NCBI GenBank assembly: GCA_002335605.1 | Contig: BEDY01000002.1 | Coordinates: 2,567,021 to 2,631,020 of the forward strand | Direction: 5' to 3' | Length of the DNA: 64,000 nucleotides | Source of the DNA: Prillingera fragicola | Taxonomy: Eukaryota > Basidiomycota > Tremellomycetes > Trichosporonales > Trichosporonaceae | In this document: in pieces, positions 57,335 to 64,000 of the stretch | Numbering within the stretch: the stretch's first letter is position 1 | How the letters are laid out: each line of letters starts with the position of its first letter | Notes under the pieces: generated by a model | What the model was told of the DNA's origin: nothing | Seen by the model: only the letters and a program-made list of their open reading frames with translations | Databases searched by the model: none | Made by a program: the position numbers and the translations under genes

Positions 57335-59073
57335 ATGGCCTGGTCCTCATTCGGGATCCCCTTTGCGCTCTTCACAGTGCCAGCACTGCATGTGCTGATT
57401 GCGCCTTACACCAAGGTCGAAGAGAGCTTTACACTGCATGCCGCCCACGACTTTCTGAGGTACGGCCTGTCGCCAAGCACGCTTCAGCTTGTAAGTTGGG
57501 AGACGCGCGACATGACTGACATGACACAGTGGGACCACAGGACGTTCCCTGGCGCCGTTCCCCGTTCATTTGTTCCTCCTCTTCTACTCGGCGCGGCGTC
57601 TTGGCCCCTGGCTGTTCTCGGCTCACAGACTGGCGTGTGGGCGTCATCAGTTGACATCCAGGTTGTCGGTGAGTTTCCAAGACTGTCAACCGCAGCTAAC
57701 GTCAGTTCGCCTCACTCTAGTGATTGTCTTTGCATCCTGCTACACTCATCTTGCGCGTACTATCAAGCGTTTGTACAGCGGCGCGACTGCCGGGTGGTTT
57801 GTTGTACTCTCGCTCGCCCAGTTTCACATCCCTTACTATGCTGGCCGCACGCTGCCCAACTTTATGGCCCTGCCGTTCGTCGTCCTCTCCATCTCGCTTA
57901 TTTTGCGTGGCAAAGTTTGGACGGGTATCGCACTCTTGACTGCTATTGCGACCGTCGTTCGTCTTGAGCTCGCACTGTTCCTCCTCCCCACCACCCTTGT
58001 TCTTGTTCTCCAGCGCCGTCTCACCGTTGGCGCTGCTTTCACTGCCGGTCTCATCGGTGGGCTCGGTAGTCTTGGTAAGTTTTGTATATTGAGCTTGGCT
58101 AACAGCAGCCATTGCTGCACCCATCGACTACACCCTCTGGGCACCCACTCTCCCCCATCCTTCGCTCAAGGGTTTTACCCGCACCTCGGCGCTCTGGCCT
58201 GAGCTCTCGGCTGCCTTGTTCAACGTCGTCGACGGCCACAGCGATGACTGGGGGGTCATGCCCAAGCACTACTACGCCGGTGCTCTTGCCAAGATGCTCT
58301 TTGGCGCTTTCCCTCTGCTTGGCCTCGGCCTTGTCTGGGCTTTTGCTCAGTTCACCGGAGTGATCAGTAGTGGTCCCTTTGCAAACAAAACTCAGCAGCG
58401 CACCGTCGGCGACATTGCGCGTCTTTTTGGTCCCGGTGTCGCCGCACTCATCGGCATGCTGAGCTCTGTGGGTCACAAGGAGTGGCGCTTTATCGTGTAC
58501 GCTCTGCCCGTCCTCAATATTCTCGCCGCCTCCACTGCTGCCGCTCTGTGGTACATTCCTCAGAGGGCTTTCCGATACCTCTTCCGCGTTGGCCTACTTG
58601 GGCTCGTGGGCTTGACCCTCGCGTTCACTCTCTTCTCAACCTTTGTCAGCACATTCAACTATCCCGGTGGCGATGTCTGGATTGCCCTCGAGCAGATGCG
58701 CCTTCCGAGCGGCACGCGCATCCACTTTCCCTCGTACCCTCTTCAGACCGGCGCTTCGCTGTTCACTTTCAAGAATGCCGCCTGGCCACACTCTCTCGCT
58801 TTTCCCGACAAGGCTCCCAATGACCCCACCTGGGTCTATTCGAAGAATGAGTCGCAGGTCCTTCTTTCGCCTGCTGGCGCGTGGGACGCCGAGTTTGACG
58901 TCCTGGTGACCCAGGCTTGGAAAGAGTTTACAACCACTACGCGCACGGGACAGACCAAGCCTCTGTGGCGTATGGCTGGTGAGATTGAGGGTCTCGAGGG
59001 CGTGAGCATGCACGGCCCAGTACCGTCCATCAAGCGTGGCCGCAAGCTTGCCATCCTCACGCGCGTACCCTAA
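57335..59073 (+). CDS. ALG12: Alpha-1,6-mannosyltransferase ALG12
   Basis: Dolichyl-P-Man:Man7GlcNAc2-PP-dolichol alpha-1,6-mannosyltransferase (GT22) of the ER membrane; it adds the eighth mannose to the lipid-linked N-glycan precursor. There are four exons, 57335-57490, 57530-57668, 57706-58074 and 58109-59073, giving 542 residues. Family motifs are APYTKVEESFTLHAAHDFL near residue 25, WDHRTFPGAVPRSF near 55, AGRTLPNFMALP, VRLELALFLLP, and the GT22 loop SVGHKEWRFIVYALPVLN near 330, then HFNYPGG in the form TFNYPGG. Many hydrophobic helices are visible. The N-terminus MAWSSFGIPFALF starts at a caccATGg. The HKEWRFI motif separates it from ALG9 (usually HKEERF). Confidence 0.94.
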
Positions 59074-59155
59074 AGCTACAAGCATAGAAATGTCACATGT
59101 GCATAACGATTCCTCACAACTACTGACAACTAACACTCGCTACCAATTTACAACA

Positions 59156-61082
59156 CTACGCATTCTTGCCAATCGCAAGACGCTGCTCGAGCTGGTTGGG
59201 ACCCTGGAAGTTCTTGCGTCCGTCAATGAGCCAAGTGGCGGCGCACATGATGAGTACGATGAAAAACACCACAATGGCGTAGTTCATTGACGAACCGGTC
59301 GGGACGGGGATGGCTGGCGGGAACACAAAGATGACCGAGGTGCAGACCGCGAACAGAATGGCGACTGCGTTGACGTAGCGGCGCCACTTGCCGAGGGACC
59401 AGATGCGGCTGTGGCCAGCGTACGCCTCTTCGCCGCGGATGAAGATGATGATGACTGTCGTCAGCGAGGCCGCGAAGTGGAAGACTTACTAGGGGTAACG
59501 TAACTGATTTGCAGGAAGAGGATTGCGCCGGACAGAATGGCGTTGAGCGCGACAGACGATCCGAGGTTGATAAGACCAAAGATGATGGCCCACACAGTGA
59601 CGAACACGATGGACCAGATGGGCGATTTGAGCGACGGGTGGACGTCGACAAAGTAGCGTGAGATGGCACCCAGGCCGCGGTCACGCGCAAAGCTGAGGAA
59701 CATGCGAGAGCTGATCGTGTTGACGCACTGGAGACAGACAGTCATGGCGACAAGGTTGAACATGAGCAGGCACATTGCTCCTGCGCGGGACTCGGTTGCT
59801 TGGTAATAGATCTCCAAGAGGGCGCCAGAGGAAGCGTTGATGACGCCGTCCCAGTCGCGCAGGCAAAAGAGGAGGACGACCATGAAGATCCAGGCCGTGA
59901 CAGTGCCCATCACAATGGCCAGTACCATGACCCTGGGAGCATTGATGGAGGGCTTGGGCATCTCTTCGATCAGGTGGGACGCCGAGTCAAATGCGGTGAG
60001 GCCAAGCGTGCTCTGTAGGAGACCGAGGACAAAGGCCATGCCGTCGGGCCAGCCCGTCTCATTGGTGAGGGTGCCAAAGACCGACTTGGCCGGCTGATAC
60101 TTTCCCGACGAGCAGGCTAGCAGCGTAATGCACACGACGACAATGCCGACGATGGAGAACATGCCGTTGGCGCGGTCAATGGCCGGGAGGATGCGGACGC
60201 CAAAGACATTGACCAGGAAGACGACGACGAGGAAGGCCGCGTAGATCACAAAGACGAGCCAGTTGGCAATCTCAAAGTCTGGGTGCCAGAATGTGATGAT
60301 GCTGAGGGTAAGCTAGCGAACAAGCGCTGTACCCACCCAAGCATGTAACTGCAAGCCAGCGAGGCAGCAGCACCAAGCAGCGTAGTCCAGCCAGCGCATG
60401 CCATCCATCCAACAAAGAAGGCGATACCACGCTTATACTTTGGCGTTGCCAAGCAGTCTGAGTGGGCGTCAGCCACCACCTGGGGTATCGCTCTCGGATC
60501 GCACTCACAGGAAAAGTCGTACTGACCACCCGAGAGAGGGAAGACGTGACAAATCTCAGCTCTGGTCGTCAGCACCCGACTCCCGGGCATAAACTCACAA
60601 GGAGACACCCATCGCCAACGTCCCGAAAGCTGACACTAGCAAGCCCCACACCATTGCGACACTGCCGCCCGAAGTGAGGACGATTTGCAGCCTGCACCGT
60701 TAGCCATGTCGTGTTGCATGAGTACTCACGAAGCAGCCCTGTATGGTTGGGTGGTGGTCAGCTCGGAAAGCAGTGATGTCTCGCGCGGCGGCAGGGTCTG
60801 GCTCTGGGCTAACCCGAAGGAGGACGGCAGGGGCACTCACATTGCTGGGCTGGTCAGTCACTGCATGATCGTCAAAGAGGGAGGGAGCTCACCAGTCCAC
60901 GAGTTGAGGAGTGAGAAGGCTAGGCCGAGAGTAGCGAGAAAGGTAAAGTTGCGCTCGAGAGCGACTTCGCCATGGACGCCGTCTTCGACAAGGACGACGG
61001 TGGCCTCGCCGTGGTCCTTTTTCTCATCAAAGGAAGCTCGGTAGGGGGTGCTTGAGACTCGTTCTACGGACGAGGACGTCAT
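59156..61082 (-). CDS. APC-family amine permease (choline/GABA permease type)
   Basis: Plasma-membrane transporter with about twelve helices, of the fungal amino-acid/choline (HNM1) and GABA (UGA4) permease group. The first exon ends FSLLNSW-T. The conserved TM1 motif WTAMAASL then requires two micro-exons, 4 nt (60841-60844) and 9 nt (60730-60738), before LTSGGSVAMVWG. AEICHVFPLSGGQYDFS and KRGIAFFVGWMACAGWTTLLG come next, each after an intron. Later parts include FDSASHLIEEMPKPSINAPR (the E-E-M-P-x-P consensus of this family) and FARDRGLGAISRYF. The tail is cytosolic and short. The ATG at 61082 follows gac; an upstream ATG-like start is less likely. It converges on ALG12 with only 80 bp between stops. 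Substrate among choline, GABA and other amines is open. Confidence 0.88.
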
Positions 61083-62280
61083 GGTGGGTGTGAGTGCTGT
61101 TGGTGGGGATGGAGATGGGGGGCTGACATGAGAGCCAGACACAGTCTCTCTTTAACAGTGCTCGGCTGCTCGTATCAGTGAATCGGTGTTGCTTGCTTGG
61201 AGTAGTGTGCAATAATGGTGGATATCGTTCCGCATCTAGGCGTCTCGTGACCACTGACTGATCCTTCGCTTCCAATTACCTGGGACAAGAGGGAGGCGTA
61301 GTGGGCTTCCATTGACGAGGTATGCTGGCCAGATTATCCTTTCGTGCGCGCTGTGCTGCGAGTGAGTGACGAGAGAGAGGCCATTCCCCACGAGCCTCCA
61401 GATTGCATGACAGAAGCGCAAGGATGGGGAGGAGAAGAGTGGGCCTGGGAGAACTGGGATGAGCCGGTACAGGGTCATTCAGGAAACGCTGGATAATCTA
61501 CGGCATCGAGATGGCTCACGATAGCGAGCTGCACTGTAATCTCACACCGCCGCCCTGCCAGGCTCACGTCAGAGCTCGTCAGAGTTTAGCCTAAGGTTTG
61601 TCTACGCCGCCGCTCTTAATCCGGAGATATGGTCCATGCTTGTCACTCGTCACTTGACCTACTGCGTTGGATAGACAGATCTAGAGTTGGGCGTTATCTG
61701 CCGCAGATGGGCAGTGACAAGTAGACTCAGGTCTGGTCGCAGCTTTCAATATTCCTGGCGGCAACGCGGAGGTCCGCCAACAGGCGAGGGCTGCGTCCAT
61801 TTGCCGGCTATGGTCTCTCCTGGTTCGGGCTCTGGTTGTGTGCTGCATTGAACTGTACGGACATGCGGGGCACAATCTTTGCCATCGCCTAAGACAGAGT
61901 GAGCATGGGGGCAGGCTGACACGGCGGATGAACATGGTATGCTGGAAGTCGCCGATAGAGCGCACAAGCCGGATCAACTCTGTTGCGACTGGAGTGGACA
62001 AGCCAAGCCAAGGGTCTTGGCCGGTGCCCCCCACAACACCTGTTCCCCGGTGAGCATCCACCAATGCGCACCTGCGCACAACAGCTTGGCGCATGGTCCG
62101 GGTAGTCACTCGGCTCGGTTGCCTAATTCAGTCCGGTCTTGATCTCACTCACTCGCCACCCATGCTGGCCAGTGTCCGTTGTACGTAATCATTATCTGGT
62201 CCGGAAAGGTCTGTTCGAGTTGCCACGGTCAGGTGTATCATTCATTCATCCATTCTCCTCGTCTTATACCGTTAACCAAC
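61083..62280. other. Intergenic region
   Basis: No supported gene in 1.2 kb between divergent starts. Confidence 0.5.
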
Positions 62281-63375
62281 ATGCCGACCCCCTACCCGTA
62301 CACCGAGCACACCGTCCTTATTCTCCGCATCCCGGAGGCTGCCGATATGGACGCTGTATCAGCTGTCATCACAGCAGACTGCGGCCCGCACACGCTGAGT
62401 GTCAGCCCCTCGGAGGACAGCGACCCATCGGACCCCGACGCAATCTGGCACAAGACCGGTACGTCCGACCCCGAGGCAGTCTGGCACAAGACCAGTACGC
62501 TTCATCGGATGGCTTACCAGTGACTGACAGAAAACAGCTATGCTGACCTTCGAGACCCTTGCCACAGCCGAGTTGGCTGTCGCCATCCTCCACGAACATC
62601 CCGCTCTCACAAACCTGGCCATTGCCGTGTACCCGACCATACACGGGAAACCAGACCGTGAGCCCCACCACGTATGGCCAGTGTACTTCAATGGCGACCG
62701 TCACGCTGCCAACGCCGTGGTTGCCGCTGCGAGGCCGGAGTGGACAGACTGGTGCGACTGGCCGGAGGACATTCCCCTCCCGGGCGAGCTGTACGCTGCC
62801 GTGCGCGGGTGGGGGGCGCTGTATACCGTCGCCGTGGCTGTGAACATGTGGACCAATGCCCTGTCACCGAGGTGGCGCGGCGTTGCCCGCTTTGTCAGCC
62901 GCGACGATGCCGTGCAGTTCGCCAAGGACTGCCGGCAGCACCCTCGGTCCCTCGGCGGCGGATGGCACATGTGAGTGCGATCGCCTCTTGTCGTGCGGCA
63001 GCTAATTGTACAGCACGGCGGTGACGACGCTGACCTGGGACGACAACTCATCCACCTCTGGGTCGTCATCCAACTCATCACCGCCTCGCCCCATCACGCC
63101 GAACTCCCCGACCCAGCAAGGACATCCCTCCCCGCTGGCTAAGCAGCGAGCCTCGTGTGGTGACGTTCTGAGTGGTCACAAGCCAGCCTCCGTGAGTGGT
63201 ATTGCTCTGATACGCGTCTGGCTGTACCCTTCAGCGTCAACAACACTGACCTAGCCTACAGATCGATGACTGCGACTCGGTTACTTCACCGCCACCTCCG
63301 AGATCGCCGCCCAAGCCCGTCTTCACCACATGGAAGCTCGGCATGGTTGTGTCCCCAGACACGCCGCGCTGGTAA
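62281..63375 (+). CDS. Unrecognised protein with duplicated splice donor
   Basis: Four exons (62281-62494, 62538-62970, 63014-63191, 63262-63375) give 312 residues in consistent phase. I do not recognise the family. The first 150 residues alternate strands and helices (TVLILRIPEAADMDAVSAV, then TFETLATAELAVAILHEHP), which could be an RRM-like fold, but there is no clear RNP motif. The C-terminal third is Ser/Pro/Thr-rich and probably disordered, ending SPDTPRW. The first exon carries a 36 nt tandem duplication (repeat unit DPxAxWHKT), each copy ending in a usable donor (gtacgt at 62459, gtacgc at 62495). Use of the first donor deletes 12 residues in frame. The start ATG follows gttaaccaac. 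Confidence 0.65.
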
Positions 63376-63479
63376 TGCCAGTACTTTTCTCGTTCTGTCG
63401 CTGGTGACAGATTCCCCACCACCATCCTCTCCCCAGCCTGCACGCCGTGCAAGGCAGGAGGCTATCGTTAGTCCCCCGT

Positions 63480-63690
63480 TCACCACCCTGGCTCGGGCCC
63501 TCGCCGCCCCCCCGGGCGAGCCTCGCCCAGCCCCTCGCCCGCCCCTTCCGCCCCTCGCCCGCCCACCGTAGCGAATTCGCGGGCCCTTTTCCAAATCCTC
63601 CGCCAGGCACAATCCCCTCGCCCGGGGGGGTTAGCCCCTCGCCCGGCCTCCACCTCGCCCGGGGTCCCGCACCTCGCCTGACCCCCTCTG
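63480..63690. repeat. GC-rich degenerate CCTCGCCC repeat
   Basis: About eight copies of the octamer CCTCGCCC with variable spacers, C-rich on this strand, just 3' of the preceding gene. The complement carries many GGG runs and could form G-quadruplexes. The rest of 63,376-64,000 shows no supported gene. Confidence 0.7.
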
Positions 63691-64000
63691 TCACAATCGA
63701 AGTGAAGGACGTAGCTGAAACCTCAAATCAACCCGTCCAGCGTAGTTGACGGCAGATGTGGGGGCGCAAGAGCGACGAAGTGGCGAACACAGGTGAATCC
63801 CGGTGGTAACTCGATAACGACTTGCTGCGGCGTAGCGTGAATGACTAAGACATGGACGAGAGGGGAGGCGCGTCGAATAGACTGGACTAGACTCAAAGTA
63901 ACATGGCTTAGAGTACAACGCTACAAGCGATACAAGTTGTTTGCTGCACGGTGCATTGCACTGGCCAAGTGCCACCGCGGGGACTCCAAGTGGAGGTCGC

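Overview
This window is nuclear DNA of a GC-rich, intron-dense basidiomycete yeast. The likeliest home is the Tremellomycetes, order Trichosporonales; this is an inference from gene content and intron style, not a database match. Nearly every gene is broken by 30-80 nt introns with a gtgagt/gtaagt/gtacgt donor, a ctgac or ctaac branch site and a close cag acceptor. I used those signals, with protein-family motifs, to join exons. Where I added up exon lengths, the total is a whole number of codons.

Layout. 0-12 kb: alcohol dehydrogenase (cut by the left edge), mitochondrial NAD(P) transhydrogenase, a PPIH-like cyclophilin, an aldo/keto reductase and an ACSF3-like acyl/malonyl-CoA synthetase. 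12-20 kb: a zinc-cluster plus GATA-like protein, a Gfo/Idh/MocA oxidoreductase, a zinc-cluster regulator and an intron-bearing tRNA-Ala(AGC). 20-30 kb: a PhzF-like enzyme, a secreted ricin-B-fold lectin, a GT17 glycosyltransferase, two small multi-exon genes that are easy to miss (a DUF3224-like protein and a Ser/Thr-rich unknown), a LYC1-like acetyltransferase and a hot-dog thioesterase. 30-42 kb: two LtrA-like membrane proteins in opposite orientation, a second ricin-B lectin, a YjbQ/UPF0047 protein and a SUR7/PalI protein. 42-57 kb: four Zn2Cys6 regulators around one polyol-type dehydrogenase, then an intron-bearing tRNA-Asn(GTT). 57-64 kb: ALG12, an APC-family amine permease, an unrecognised protein and a GC-rich repeat.

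How the genes relate. Most look like independent housekeeping or metabolic genes. Two parts look organised. The 41.8-56.9 kb block holds four zinc-cluster regulators and a xylitol/sorbitol-type dehydrogenase, as a catabolic regulon might. The lectin pair and the LtrA pair are local paralogues.

The most unusual signal is very small exons. Family motifs are restored only if exons of 3 nt (cyclophilin), 4 and 9 nt (permease), 8 nt and 12+16 nt (two zinc clusters), 14 nt (YjbQ), 22 nt (oxidoreductase) and possibly 18 nt (transhydrogenase) are spliced in. No translated-ORF method would find these. I see no CRISPR array and no intact transposon.
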